Part shown: piece after piece, positions 1 to 8,631 of the stretch
Layout: each line of letters starts with the position of its first letter
Position numbering within the stretch: position 1 is the stretch's first letter
Origin: Fibrobacter sp. UWP2
GTDB taxonomy: Bacteria > Fibrobacterota > Fibrobacteria > Fibrobacterales > Fibrobacteraceae
NCBI RefSeq assembly: GCF_900141705.1
Contig: NZ_FQYM01000021.1
Span: 1 to 58,412 of the forward strand
Direction of reading: 5' to 3'
Length of the DNA: 58,412 nucleotides
Translations under genes and position numbers: made by a program
The notes under the pieces: generated by a model
The model's input: only the letters and a program-made list of their open reading frames with translations
Databases searched by the model: none
What the model was told of the DNA's origin: nothing

Positions 1-285
1 TACGCGCACCTTCGCCTTGCCGCCCGCGATGTACACGGAACCGCCCTGGCTGGACCACTTCTTGAAGCCCTCCCTGGGGTGGTATGCTGCACCGCCGAGC
101 TGTTCCCTTTCGGCCAGGAGTATCGCCTCCACGAGCCTTGCGCCCATCTCCCTCGACAGCGCGTCAAGGCAGCTTTTCCCCTGTTCGGCAAGGTCGGCCA
201 GAACCACCCCGATACTGGTCGAAATGTCGATTTCTTCGCGGCGGACGATTGACAGTTTTGGGGTTCTTTTTGTACTTTTCATCAT
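1..285 (-). CDS. IS256-like transposase, N-terminal fragment (partial)
   Basis: An open frame of 95 residues runs off the left edge. It begins MMKSTKRTPK, followed by a helical stretch that includes GARLVEAILLAEREQLGG, and ends with KKWSSQGGSVYIAGGKAKVR. That order, an alpha-helical (LVEAIL..AEREQL) stretch, then a Trp-Ser-Gln-x-Gly-Ser-Val-Tyr turn and a basic strand, resembles the N-terminus of IS256/Mutator transposases of the type that carries a WGSQxGSVY motif. The DDE catalytic residues would lie outside the window. A GAGG ribosome-binding site sits about 10 bases before the ATG. Either of two adjacent ATG codons could start the protein. Confidence 0.6.
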   Translation of the reverse strand, partial: MMKSTKRTPKLSIVRREEIDISTSIGVVLADLAEQGKSCLDALSREMGARLVEAILLAEREQLGGAAYHPREGFKKWSSQGGSVYIAGGKAKVRV

Positions 286-343
286 GGTGGTTATCCTCTT
301 GCTTGGTGTTTTTTTGCTGAACCAAATTTACAAGTTGGAGACC
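1..343 (-). mobile_element. IS256-like insertion sequence, 5' end, cut by window edge
   Basis: The left edge holds the beginning of a transposase gene reading leftwards and, outside it, a terminal-repeat candidate at 326-343. Read inward from 343 the repeat starts GGTCTCCAACTTGTAAAT. Nearly the same sequence occurs at 58350-58369, where a second element seems to begin. Ends starting GG with an internal TGTAAAT are in keeping with IS256-family termini as I know them. The element interrupts a beta-barrel gene whose remnant starts at about 344. Only one end is visible, so element length and target duplication cannot be given. Confidence 0.65.
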
Positions 344-344
344 A

Positions 345-539
345 CCTTTTTCTTTTTGGTTGCAGAAATTTCAACTAACTTTGGGGCATCTTCTCGACGC
401 ACGCTTTACCTTGGGAATCACTTCCCTTACCAGCGACGATGCCGACGACTGGCTTGACCACACCTACGAAGATTATGCACCCGATGACCGTCCCAGCGAC
501 TTCATCATCCATGTAGGCGCCACCTACTGGTTCATGTAA
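345..539 (+). pseudogene. Outer-membrane beta-barrel protein, 3' remnant cut by IS
   Basis: After the IS end one frame encodes about 64 residues ending in GATYWFM and a stop, a typical last strand of an outer-membrane beta-barrel with a terminal aromatic. The piece LGHLLDARFTLGITSLTSDD lines up with GHPIDLQFAFILGLTPILND in the protein encoded just downstream (589-1317), and both end in a Y-W-aromatic strand. The two genes are therefore tandem paralogues, and this one has lost its start and most of its length to the insertion. No start codon with a ribosome-binding site precedes the remnant, so it is probably not expressed. Confidence 0.65.
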
Positions 540-560
540 TCTCCAATACACTTACAGAAT

Positions 561-588
561 AGCCTGACGCATGTCAGGCTGTTGTTTT
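561..588 (+). terminator. Hairpin terminator that doubles as leader of the next gene
   Basis: AGCCTGAC, loop GCAT, GTCAGGCT form a perfect 8-bp stem (561-580), followed by GTTGTTTT. It ends the broken beta-barrel gene but its tail touches the ATG at 589, leaving no room for a separate ribosome-binding site. Confidence 0.65.
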
Positions 589-1317
589 ATGAGAGCTTTT
601 TTGTTTTTCGTATCGATTCTATGCGGCTTTTCCGCAGGCGCTGAATACCATTTGGGAATTCAGGCCAACGGCTCATACAATACCGTTTGGAATTTTTACG
701 ACAAGGTGTCCATCAAAAAAGACGCCATATCCAAACGAACAGAAAAGCCACTTTTCAAGGATTCCAAGCAGCGCTATTTTACCGAAGGCGAAAACGTCGA
801 CGGCTTTGGATGGAGCATTGGGGCGGCATTCTCAAAACCCGTCACCTCCCACCTCGAACTGCACTCCCACCTGCTATTGGGTTTCCGCAGTCTTGGCGTC
901 AACACGGAACTTTTCCGCGAAGACTCCCTGGAAACACAGCAAAAAAACATCAGCGAAGGCAAGCACGATTTCGGGATCAAGTACTGGAACCTGGACCTGC
1001 CAATTTTTGCAAGAGTCCCTCTGCCAGGTAAAACCTTCATTGACGCGGGCCTGCAAGTTTCGTACATCCTCAAGGCCGACTTGAAACTGGATATCTTGAT
1101 GATGGACGTAAAGACATACGCCCCCGGTTTCAACCTAGGCACCTTACTCCAAGCAGGGAAAACCCTTACGGTAAAGGGGCACCCCATTGACCTGCAATTC
1201 GCATTCATTTTGGGGCTTACGCCCATACTCAACGACGACGTAAAAGACTACGTCACCAAAGACTTGAATCCCAAGGACTGGATTTTGCAGCTGGGTCTAA
1301 GCTACTGGATCTTCTAG
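589..1317 (+). CDS. Outer-membrane beta-barrel protein (PorT-like), intact paralogue
   Basis: The 242-residue protein starts MRAFLFFVSILCGFSAGA, a clear signal peptide with cleavage near AGA/EYH. The rest alternates short hydrophobic beta strands with polar turns and ends LQLGLSYWIF, the closing strand with a terminal aromatic expected of an outer-membrane barrel. It resembles the barrel family often labelled PorT-like or outer membrane beta-barrel domain; substrate and role cannot be read from sequence. An upstream in-frame ATG at 571 lies in the loop of a hairpin, so 589 is the better start, although no good ribosome-binding site is visible. Its disrupted paralogue lies directly upstream. 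It converges on the next gene with only two bases between stops. Confidence 0.7.
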   Translation: MRAFLFFVSILCGFSAGAEYHLGIQANGSYNTVWNFYDKVSIKKDAISKRTEKPLFKDSKQRYFTEGENVDGFGWSIGAAFSKPVTSHLELHSHLLLGFRSLGVNTELFREDSLETQQKNISEGKHDFGIKYWNLDLPIFARVPLPGKTFIDAGLQVSYILKADLKLDILMMDVKTYAPGFNLGTLLQAGKTLTVKGHPIDLQFAFILGLTPILNDDVKDYVTKDLNPKDWILQLGLSYWIF

Positions 1318-1319
1318 CG

Positions 1320-2258
1320 TTATTGTTTAGCTTTCAGCAAATTGTCAAAATAGGCGATCGTCTTTTCGAGTCCCTGTCGCAAAGGAATGGTCGGCTCCCA
1401 GCCGAGGGCACTCTTCGCCAGGTCAATATTGGGGCGGCGCATCTTGGGGTCATCGCCCGGAAGCGGTTTATAGACAATCTTGCTCTTGGAACCCGTCAGG
1501 TCAAGCACTTCCTTCGCAAGCTCGAGCATCGTGAATTCACCGGGGTTGCCGATGTTCACGGGGCCAATGATCTTGTCCTGGTTCATCATACGCACGAATC
1601 CCTCGATGAGGTCGTCCACGTAGCAGAAGCTGCGCGTCTGACTGCCATCACCGTAAATCGTGATGTCTTCGCCCTTGAGCGCCTGCACAATAAAGTTCGA
1701 CACCACGCGACCGTCGTTCATGAGCATGCGCGGGCCATAGGTATTGAAAATACGCACAATACGGATATCGACATTATTTTGTCTGTGATAATCCATAAAG
1801 AGCGTCTCGGCAACGCGCTTGCCCTCGTCGTAGCAGCTGCGGATACCGATGGGGTTCACGTTTCCCCAGTAGTCCTCGGTTTGCGGGTGTACCGCCGGGT
1901 CGCCGTAGACTTCGCTCGTACTTGCCTGCAAAATGCGGGCCTTTACGCGCTTGGCCATACCGAGCATGTTGATGGCGCCCATCACACTCGTCTTGATGGT
2001 CTTCACCGGGTTGAACTGGTAATGGATGGGGCTCGCGGGGCACGCGAGGTTAAAGATGCGGTCCACTTCCAACAAAATCGGTTCCGTCACGTCGTGGCGG
2101 ATAAGCTCGAAACAGCGGTTATCGCGCAGGTGCGCGACGTTCGCCATGCGGCCCGTAAAGTAGTTGTCAAGGCAAATCACCTCGTGCCCGTCGTTCAGCA
2201 GACGTTCGCACAAGTGACTTCCCAAAAATCCTGCACCACCGGTAACTAAGCAACGCAT
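1320..2258 (-). CDS. UDP-glucuronate decarboxylase (UDP-xylose synthase)
   Basis: This 312-residue short-chain dehydrogenase starts [16 protein letters not shown] with the Rossmann GxxGxxG loop. It carries the catalytic Ser in STSEVYGDP and the YxxxK pair in YDEGKR. These, together with HDVTEPI and [10 protein letters not shown], are typical of UDP-glucuronate decarboxylase, which turns UDP-glucuronate into UDP-xylose in the cytosol for polysaccharide or glycan synthesis. The ATG at 2258 has GGAG six bases upstream; a TTG twelve bases further out lies in that ribosome-binding site and is unlikely to be used. Length and motifs are normal. A dTDP-glucose dehydratase-like role is possible, but the decarboxylase signatures fit better. 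Two sugar-phosphate transferases lie a few kilobases away. Confidence 0.88.
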   Translation of the reverse strand: MRCLVTGGAGFLGSHLCERLLNDGHEVICLDNYFTGRMANVAHLRDNRCFELIRHDVTEPILLEVDRIFNLACPASPIHYQFNPVKTIKTSVMGAINMLGMAKRVKARILQASTSEVYGDPAVHPQTEDYWGNVNPIGIRSCYDEGKRVAETLFMDYHRQNNVDIRIVRIFNTYGPRMLMNDGRVVSNFIVQALKGEDITIYGDGSQTRSFCYVDDLIEGFVRMMNQDKIIGPVNIGNPGEFTMLELAKEVLDLTGSKSKIVYKPLPGDDPKMRRPNIDLAKSALGWEPTIPLRQGLEKTIAYFDNLLKAKQ

Positions 2259-2348
2259 ACTGAACTCCAAAAAAGAGTGGGCCCTAAATCACTTCGTATA
2301 ATATAGAATTATTCTTTTCACCAGAAAAAACTGTATCTAGTATTTCTA

Positions 2349-3221
2349 CTAATTTCTGATGAAGATTTCTTTTTGGCCTTCTATCTTCAGAATTACCGGG
2401 TAGTGGGGCAAGGGCATGTTTTGCTCTAGCAAGCCGCTCCGGAGTACGCAGCCGTTTAGGTCCAGAAGGCTATACGGGCTACCGACAAGGGACGCCGGAG
2501 CCACAAGGCGACCATCGATCACCTGAATGCTTGGACTGTTTCGCTGCAACATTACGGAAACGCCGGCCGATTCGTAATCTTCGTCGGCAATCGGAAGCGG
2601 GAAATTGTTATTGGGAACATAATCATACCTATCCAAATACAAGCAATCTGCGGTAGAGTCGTTTTTAAATGTCGTATTCAGGCAAAGACTTTCATAACGG
2701 AGCACTCTTCCGGCATGCTCCGAAACCTCATTAGACCAAATTTTTCCAGCCTTTTGTTGAATCCTGTTGACCAGAGAATCAACCTGTGATTCAGTTAAAC
2801 GCAAGAAACCACAGCGGCTCCATCCCACCAAATGGTCACGAATAACTTCAAAGGGCGTATGTTCGGCTCCGTACTTGCCAAAAAACTCAAAAACCAATTC
2901 ACCATCATAGTCTACATGACCAAGATGCGGATGATAATCGTCTGGAAAATTTACATAATAGTTTGAATCCAACACCGACTCGCAAGCATTGTCGACACAA
3001 ATGCTAAAATTTTCCCAGCTTTTTTGCTGTCTGTACCCAAAGTATTTCTTACATAGCGGAGAAAGCGTATCTTGTTTGTATTCTGAAATTCCCAACAAAT
3101 CCGTATAATCTTCAATATACACACTCATGTAGACGTCTACATCACTTATGTATAAAGAATCACTTTGCGCATTCGCAACCAAGCTTGTCAAAAGAAATAA
3201 AAATACAATTAACTTTTTCAT
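2349..3221 (-). CDS. Secreted protein of unknown function, coupled to upstream protease
   Basis: The 290-residue product has a signal peptide (MKKLIVFLFLLTSLVANA, cut before QSDS) and no recognised catalytic motif. The last 60 residues (SPYSLLDLNGCVLRSG then YPVILKIEGQKEIFIRN) look like the small C-terminal beta domain on many Fibrobacter secreted proteins, similar to type A sorting domains of the type IX route; this is an inference from pattern. Its ATG overlaps the stop of the preceding gene as ATGA, so the two are translationally coupled. A small secreted partner made together with a protease could be an inhibitor, chaperone or substrate-binding subunit, but nothing in the sequence decides this. 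Base composition is AT-rich like its partner. Confidence 0.6.
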   Translation of the reverse strand: MKKLIVFLFLLTSLVANAQSDSLYISDVDVYMSVYIEDYTDLLGISEYKQDTLSPLCKKYFGYRQQKSWENFSICVDNACESVLDSNYYVNFPDDYHPHLGHVDYDGELVFEFFGKYGAEHTPFEVIRDHLVGWSRCGFLRLTESQVDSLVNRIQQKAGKIWSNEVSEHAGRVLRYESLCLNTTFKNDSTADCLYLDRYDYVPNNNFPLPIADEDYESAGVSVMLQRNSPSIQVIDGRLVAPASLVGSPYSLLDLNGCVLRSGLLEQNMPLPHYPVILKIEGQKEIFIRN

Positions 3222-5977
3222 AAAGCCCCCTCATACAAAGCCACATCCATTTGATTTTCTTTTGTAAGCGGATCAAAAAGTACATAAAAAATTGTTGAAT
3301 ATTGGTGAACCGTAATCCCATTACCCAAAAACTGCCCATACAGGACCTTGCTTTTCTCACCCTGTCCCAAAACAATCTTTGCATAAGGAGCGATTAGGCT
3401 CCCCGCCCACTCTCCGGCAATGTCAAGCCTGGATGTTCCATGATAAGTCAAACGAAAACCCTTCGCTATCGTACTTCCAATAGAAAAAACAGTTTGTTTT
3501 GCATTCCATAGTAAAGTTTCTTTGACATGTAAATCCGTCCTGTAGCCAGGCTCCGAGAATTTGACCTTGGAACCGGCATCCAATTGTAATGTTCCCACAT
3601 GCATTGTTCCAGACTCTATCTGCAAAGTTCCGCCAAATTCCACTTTCAGTAATCTATATACACTTTCGTCTTTTAGTGTGAAAACTTCACCATTTTTCAC
3701 AATTTTCTCAACAGAACCTACGTCAAAGGAAGATAGTTGATGAGGCAAAGTCCAAGGCCAAGATTCCTTTGGCATGTTCACATCAAAGCCTATTTTTGCA
3801 TTGTCCTGCAGTTCCGTGTTAAAAATTTTATCAGGAGCACCATAGTAATGAACTTGCTCAGCGGATGCGTAGTTCCTCAACCAAGCCCTATTTTTTGCAT
3901 AAATGTCTTTTACACTAGCTCTGACGCCCAAACGAACTCCATAGGGGCCAACAACATTTTCCGAAGCTATTGAAGAGCCGGCTTTTCGAACCTGAATTTT
4001 ACTTCCATCATTAATCATTACATAGTCAAAGGAATACAGAGCTATACTCCTTGGCACAGCAACCGTTTCAAGACTTGCATCATCGGCAACGTACGGATCC
4101 GTTTCTCCCTCATCCACAATACCATTATGATTCAAGTCTTCATCCCCATCTAAAATTCCATCGCCATCCGAGTCAGAATCGAGTTCCGCCCGATAGCCGT
4201 CTCCATCTATATCCGCTAAAGGACTTGGAAATAACCCACCCTCGCTAAAAAAGAACCACATATAGGGGTACCCATCTTCGTTCCTATGGTCTTCCACGAC
4301 CTGTGGAACTTTTGTATTGGGAACATGCGTTCGAACTGTGTAGGAATAGATTTCAACCTTATCTTCTATGCCGTCTCCATCAGAATCCCGAGGGTTTATC
4401 CCAACACAATAGTCTGGATCATAGGTGGTTATTCCAGAACAGGTATGGAATCTATAGATTTCGTCATAATCGACCAAACCATCGCCATCCGAGTCTGTAT
4501 GCACAAGAGGATTCGTCAACAGCACACTCCTAGGAGTCTCAACAGCTATATATGTATCAAGATTCCTAGAAGATTCCTGCAAAACAGTTTTCCATTCAAT
4601 CCAATCTACGGTCCCGTAATTATCGGCGTTCAATCGTTTTAAATAGAAATTTCCATTGGAAAATTCCTGAAAGCCACACACAACCATAACATGCCTCGTT
4701 CCTGAAGATGCAATAAATACAGGCATTCTATTTTGGATAAAAAATTTTATGCGTTCTTTATGGTTAGATAAATTGTCTTCACCTATTTTATGCAAATGGA
4801 TATCATCTTCAGATAGGTTTAGAGCCCATTTCAAGCCTTTTTTATCTTCTTCAACGAGTCCCCCATCATACAATTGGAAGGGCTCATAAATATTATCGTT
4901 TTCCGCTTTGACATACATGGCGATTTCGTCCTGCGTCAAATCGCCATCGTCATTTATCCCCGTAAGTTTCTTTTTATAATAGCGATACATCATTTGAATG
5001 GCGATGGCCCAGCACCTTGCTCCAACAACTTCCTCCGGATTGAAAAAAATTGTTTCATCAACATGGTCCCAATTCCTATATGGAGTATACTCGCCATAAT
5101 TCATATAAAGTAATGGTGTATCCTTTGCGCCACGTAAGGTTTCCACATCAAAAGAATCTACGGCAACAGGCTCATACTCCTCCGTTATGTAACTTATTAC
5201 ATTAAGTTCACCCGGTTTTATTGTCGGACTCGGAGCGTCTGGCAAAGGCATGTAACGATTCCCGCTTTCAACTTTCCAATAATACGTTCCTGTATCCAAG
5301 GCTACAGGAACCATATTCCTCGACGTTTCCGTTTCGTACACCATATTTGTATCTTTGTCATAAACAACAAGACGATACATCTCTGCATATCCAACCTGAT
5401 TCCAGACAAAGTGGATGACATTATCTGAATCTTTTAAAATTTTCGTACCCGAAGGATACGTATTCGAACTTGCATTGGGTAAAACTTCTGGTTCAGCAAA
5501 ATCAACCGGTAATCCGTAAACAAGGGAATCCTCCACATATACGGCCACATTTGTATTGGATTTGAAATTTTCGCTGCCTACATAACTATAGTTTGCAAAT
5601 TTGTCATACGAGCCCCAATCTCTCCTATAAATGCCAAAGCACATTCCGGCTTCGTAGGGGAATAATCCCACGGGGAGTTCGCCTACTGCTATCGTCAGAG
5701 CAATAATTTCTGAATTTATGGTATCGATGGTTATCGTTTTTCCTGCATCATCATATATATCAACATTCAGGTCATTGTTATTTTGCAAATAGTACTTGAT
5801 TCTTACATTTTTCAAGTTCTGATGTTCATTATTTGTTATGCGCAAACGAAGGACCATCATATTATTTAAACTAATTTGCTCGTCTTTCGTCTCCACAGAA
5901 AGAGCGAAAGACATGTTCACAAAGAACAAGACGATAGCGAGGATAAAACGCCTTCCAAACAAAATAAGTAACCTCAT
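3218..5977 (-). CDS. Large secreted multidomain protein with papain-like cysteine protease domain
   Basis: The 919-residue protein starts with a signal peptide (about 1-26). Residues 35-160 resemble a CBM3-like fold (DWGSYDKFANYSY, then a strand ending LVYG), and 185-240 look fibronectin-III-like. Residues 310-480 look like a papain-fold peptidase of the C39/C10 type: Cys322 in GARCWAIAIQMMYRYY, His429 in GTRHVMVVCGF and an acidic/amide pair in LNADNYG. Residues 495-630 carry several DxDGDG calcium-binding repeats of thrombospondin-3 type. The C-terminal third (LQIESGTMHVGTLQLDAGS, LIAPYAKIVL) reads as beta-solenoid or adhesin-like sequence. I infer a secreted, surface-associated endopeptidase, perhaps cellulose-attached; the CBM3 call is tentative. 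No ribosome-binding site is obvious. Codon use is AT-rich compared with flanking housekeeping genes. Confidence 0.6.
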   Translation of the reverse strand: MRLLILFGRRFILAIVLFFVNMSFALSVETKDEQISLNNMMVLRLRITNNEHQNLKNVRIKYYLQNNNDLNVDIYDDAGKTITIDTINSEIIALTIAVGELPVGLFPYEAGMCFGIYRRDWGSYDKFANYSYVGSENFKSNTNVAVYVEDSLVYGLPVDFAEPEVLPNASSNTYPSGTKILKDSDNVIHFVWNQVGYAEMYRLVVYDKDTNMVYETETSRNMVPVALDTGTYYWKVESGNRYMPLPDAPSPTIKPGELNVISYITEEYEPVAVDSFDVETLRGAKDTPLLYMNYGEYTPYRNWDHVDETIFFNPEEVVGARCWAIAIQMMYRYYKKKLTGINDDGDLTQDEIAMYVKAENDNIYEPFQLYDGGLVEEDKKGLKWALNLSEDDIHLHKIGEDNLSNHKERIKFFIQNRMPVFIASSGTRHVMVVCGFQEFSNGNFYLKRLNADNYGTVDWIEWKTVLQESSRNLDTYIAVETPRSVLLTNPLVHTDSDGDGLVDYDEIYRFHTCSGITTYDPDYCVGINPRDSDGDGIEDKVEIYSYTVRTHVPNTKVPQVVEDHRNEDGYPYMWFFFSEGGLFPSPLADIDGDGYRAELDSDSDGDGILDGDEDLNHNGIVDEGETDPYVADDASLETVAVPRSIALYSFDYVMINDGSKIQVRKAGSSIASENVVGPYGVRLGVRASVKDIYAKNRAWLRNYASAEQVHYYGAPDKIFNTELQDNAKIGFDVNMPKESWPWTLPHQLSSFDVGSVEKIVKNGEVFTLKDESVYRLLKVEFGGTLQIESGTMHVGTLQLDAGSKVKFSEPGYRTDLHVKETLLWNAKQTVFSIGSTIAKGFRLTYHGTSRLDIAGEWAGSLIAPYAKIVLGQGEKSKVLYGQFLGNGITVHQYSTIFYVLFDPLTKENQMDVALYEGAL

Positions 5978-6185
5978 GCAAATGACGTTACTTTGAATAT
6001 ATATATATATGTATGTAGAATTGCATGTAAAATGTCAGTTTACACAATTCAAACTCTTACACATGGTTTCTTCGTAAAAGTATCCCTCGGCGATACCGGG
6101 CGAATATACTCTTAAAAAAGCCATTTTTTTGATAAAATAATCAATTTCTCTGCAATGTTATATATAACAGAAGTTGTCAATAGCT
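5978..6185. promoter_or_regulatory. AT-rich intergenic region with perfect palindrome
   Basis: No gene fits in these 208 bases. A perfect 14-bp palindrome, TGTTATATATAACA, lies at 6156-6169, and an AT dinucleotide run at 5998-6011 sits just before the protease gene start. The region separates two minus-strand genes and must hold the protease promoter; I cannot place its -10 and -35 with confidence. The palindrome could be an operator or part of the coaX 3' end. Confidence 0.4.
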
Positions 6186-7016
6186 TTATTCTTCTTCAGT
6201 ATCTCGTTCCAGTTCTGCGGCGGAGTTGCCATGGAGAGCCACCAGGCGCACACCGTTCAGAGTCAGGTACGGATCGTAAGTATCAATCACCTTGCTGTGG
6301 CCCATCACCATGCGACCCCAGCCACCCGTTGCAAATACGGGAACTTTCTTCTTGCCCATCTCCGCCTTGATCTTTTCGACAAGCGTCTCGAGCTCCGCCA
6401 TAAAGCCGTACAAAAGGCCCGCACGGATGGCATCATCGGTATTGTTCGCAATCACGTGTTCCGGCCATTCGATGCTCACCGGCAACAGGCGCGCCGCCTT
6501 CTCGGTCAGCACATCCAAGCTCGCGCTAATGCCCGGGATAATGAGGCCACCGGCAAAACCGCCGTCCTTCATCACGTCGAACGTAGTCGCCGTACCCATG
6601 TCCACCACGATGGCGTCTTTGTAGCCGCGGTCGCGGAGCGCGATAATGTTGCAGAGTCGGTCGGAACCGAGCGATGCCGGGTTCGGGTACGAAATCGGGC
6701 AGCCGAGGCAGTTCTTGGAACTCACCACCTGCACCGGGCGCTTCAAAAGGGTCTGCAAGGCCTTGATCCAGGGGCGTTCATGCGCAGGCACCACCGTCGA
6801 GAGGCCCACATGCGTAATCGCCGAGGGCTTGATCTCGGAAAAACGGACGAGGCCGCCAATGCGGTTCATCACCTCGTCACTTGTGGTTTCCTTGCGGGTC
6901 GTGAGCCTCCAGTGGTCCACCACCTTGTCGCCTTTAAAAATACCCAAAACCGTGTGGGAGTTGCCCACATCTACCACAAACGAGAACGTATCCGACTTTT
7001 TCAAATTCTTTTTCAT
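6186..7016 (-). CDS. coaX: Type III pantothenate kinase
   Basis: The 276-residue protein has the CoaX ASKHA-fold signatures: VVDVGNSHTVLGIF near the N-terminus (phosphate-binding Asp), YPNPASLGSDRLCNIIAL, VVDMGTATTFDV, and GGLIIPGISASLDVL. It phosphorylates pantothenate, the first step of coenzyme A synthesis, in the cytosol and, unlike type I enzymes, is not inhibited by CoA. The ATG at 7016 is chosen over a TTG two codons upstream. It follows the antiporter gene by 40 bases on the same strand, so it may be co-transcribed. Length is normal for the family. Confidence 0.92.
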   Translation of the reverse strand: MKKNLKKSDTFSFVVDVGNSHTVLGIFKGDKVVDHWRLTTRKETTSDEVMNRIGGLVRFSEIKPSAITHVGLSTVVPAHERPWIKALQTLLKRPVQVVSSKNCLGCPISYPNPASLGSDRLCNIIALRDRGYKDAIVVDMGTATTFDVMKDGGFAGGLIIPGISASLDVLTEKAARLLPVSIEWPEHVIANNTDDAIRAGLLYGFMAELETLVEKIKAEMGKKKVPVFATGGWGRMVMGHSKVIDTYDPYLTLNGVRLVALHGNSAAELERDTEEE

Positions 7017-7056
7017 GTGCAAATCACTGTTTGCTCAAAAAAATAGCAAATTCGGC

Positions 7057-8571
7057 CTACCGCAGTTTCTTCTTGAGGAGCAGAGCACCCCCGACAATCA
7101 GCGCAAGGCCTATGGCGAGCGAAAGTATCGCGCTCCTCGTGAATCCCGCCACGATATAGCAGACAAAGCTCACGCAGGCCACCGAAAGCGCATAGGGCAA
7201 CTGCGTATTCACGTGGTTCACATGGTTACAGTCCGCACCGGCACTCGCCATAATCGTCGTGTCCGAAATCGGTGAAATATGGTCACCGCACACAGCCCCC
7301 GCCATGCACGCCGAAATAGAAATAATCATCAGGTTCGGATCGATGCTCGAGAACGCCGCCACCACAATCGGAATCAAGATGCCGAACGTCCCCCACGAGG
7401 TTCCCGTAGAGAAGGCAAGCCCCACACCGACAAGGAAGATAACCGCCGGCATCAAGTTCATAAATCCGGCCGCGCTTCCCGAAATGAGACCCGCCACAAA
7501 ATCCTTCGCACCGAGCGTATCGGTAACGCCCTTCAAGCTCCAGGCAAGCACAAGAATCAAAATCGCGGGGACCATTGCCTTGAAGCCCTCGGGCAGGCAC
7601 TCCAGGCATTTGCCCAACTTCAAGACGCGGCGCCCCAAGTACCAAATCACCGTCACCACAAGCGCACCAAAGCTGCCAATCACAAGGCCAACCGAAGCGT
7701 CGCTCGCACCGAACGCATCGACAAATCCCTTATGCGCTTCTCCGCTCGAGAAGAATCCGCCCGTGTAAATCAATCCGGTCACGGAGAATACAATCAATAT
7801 GGCAATCGGGAAAATCAAATCCGCGACAGTCCCGCGGGAGTCTTCGCGCTTCAGGGACTCCGTCTGCGCCTCCAGTTTTTCGGCCGCGGTCTCGTATTTT
7901 TTCATCGGGCCAAAATCCACCTTCAAAAGAATCACCGTAAACAGAGCCGCGATGGTAAGCAGAGCGTAAAAGTTGTAGGGAATCGACTTCACGAAAAGTC
8001 CCAGGCCATCTTCGCCCTCGACAAAGCCGGTCACCGCCGCCGCCCACGAACTGATTGGCGCGATAATGCATATCGGAGCCGCCGTGGCATCTATCAAGTA
8101 CGCCAGCTTTTCGTGGCTGAGCTTAAACTTGTCCGTAACGGGACGCATCACGGAACCCACCGTGAGACAGTTGAAATAGTCGTCCACAAAAATCAAGATA
8201 CCCAAGATGACAGTCGCCAGCTGGGCGCCCACCTTGGACTTTATGTGCTGTTTTGCCCACTCGCCGAATGCGGCCGCCCCGCCGGACTTGTTCATCAAGG
8301 CGACCATCGTTCCCAAAATGACAAGGAAAAAGAGTATGCCCACATTCCACGGGTCCGACACCTGCTTGACCATGCCATCCTTGAATACGGCGTCCAAGAA
8401 ATGCGGGAAGTTTCCTTCGCTAATGAACAGCCCACCCATCAATACGCCAACGAACAGGGACGAATACGCCTCCTTCGTTATAAGGGCAAGGACAATGGCC
8501 ACAACCGAGGGCACCAGTGCCCAGAACGTTCCATGAAAATAGGATACAACTTCAACAGCCTGTTGTTCCAT
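7057..8571 (-). CDS. NhaC-type Na+/H+ antiporter
   Basis: The 504-residue protein consists of about a dozen hydrophobic membrane segments. It carries the NhaC-family stretches DDYFNCLTVGSVMRPVTD, ICIIAPISSWAAAVTG, FSTGTSWGTFGILIPI and GDHISPISDTTIMAS. Proteins of this family exchange cytoplasmic protons, sodium or small organic acids across the inner membrane, and relatives include malate/lactate or tyrosine antiporters, so the substrate is uncertain. The start has AAGGAG seven bases upstream, but that ribosome-binding site is part of a hairpin (8579-8596). The gene is followed by coaX on the same strand. Confidence 0.85.
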   Translation of the reverse strand: MEQQAVEVVSYFHGTFWALVPSVVAIVLALITKEAYSSLFVGVLMGGLFISEGNFPHFLDAVFKDGMVKQVSDPWNVGILFFLVILGTMVALMNKSGGAAAFGEWAKQHIKSKVGAQLATVILGILIFVDDYFNCLTVGSVMRPVTDKFKLSHEKLAYLIDATAAPICIIAPISSWAAAVTGFVEGEDGLGLFVKSIPYNFYALLTIAALFTVILLKVDFGPMKKYETAAEKLEAQTESLKREDSRGTVADLIFPIAILIVFSVTGLIYTGGFFSSGEAHKGFVDAFGASDASVGLVIGSFGALVVTVIWYLGRRVLKLGKCLECLPEGFKAMVPAILILVLAWSLKGVTDTLGAKDFVAGLISGSAAGFMNLMPAVIFLVGVGLAFSTGTSWGTFGILIPIVVAAFSSIDPNLMIISISACMAGAVCGDHISPISDTTIMASAGADCNHVNHVNTQLPYALSVACVSFVCYIVAGFTRSAILSLAIGLALIVGGALLLKKKLR

Positions 8572-8578
8572 AAGATAC

Positions 8579-8596
8579 TCCTTGGGTTTTCAAGGA
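8579..8596 (-). promoter_or_regulatory. Hairpin masking the antiporter ribosome-binding site
   Basis: On the minus strand TCCTTG, loop AAAACC, CAAGGA form a 6-bp stem whose 3' arm contains most of the AAGGAG ribosome-binding site of the antiporter gene starting at 8571. If it folds in the mRNA, translation would depend on opening the stem. It is short, so chance occurrence is possible. Confidence 0.4.
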
Positions 8597-8631
8597 ATAT
8601 AAAAAAACGAGAGTTTTGTGGTTTTAGCCTA

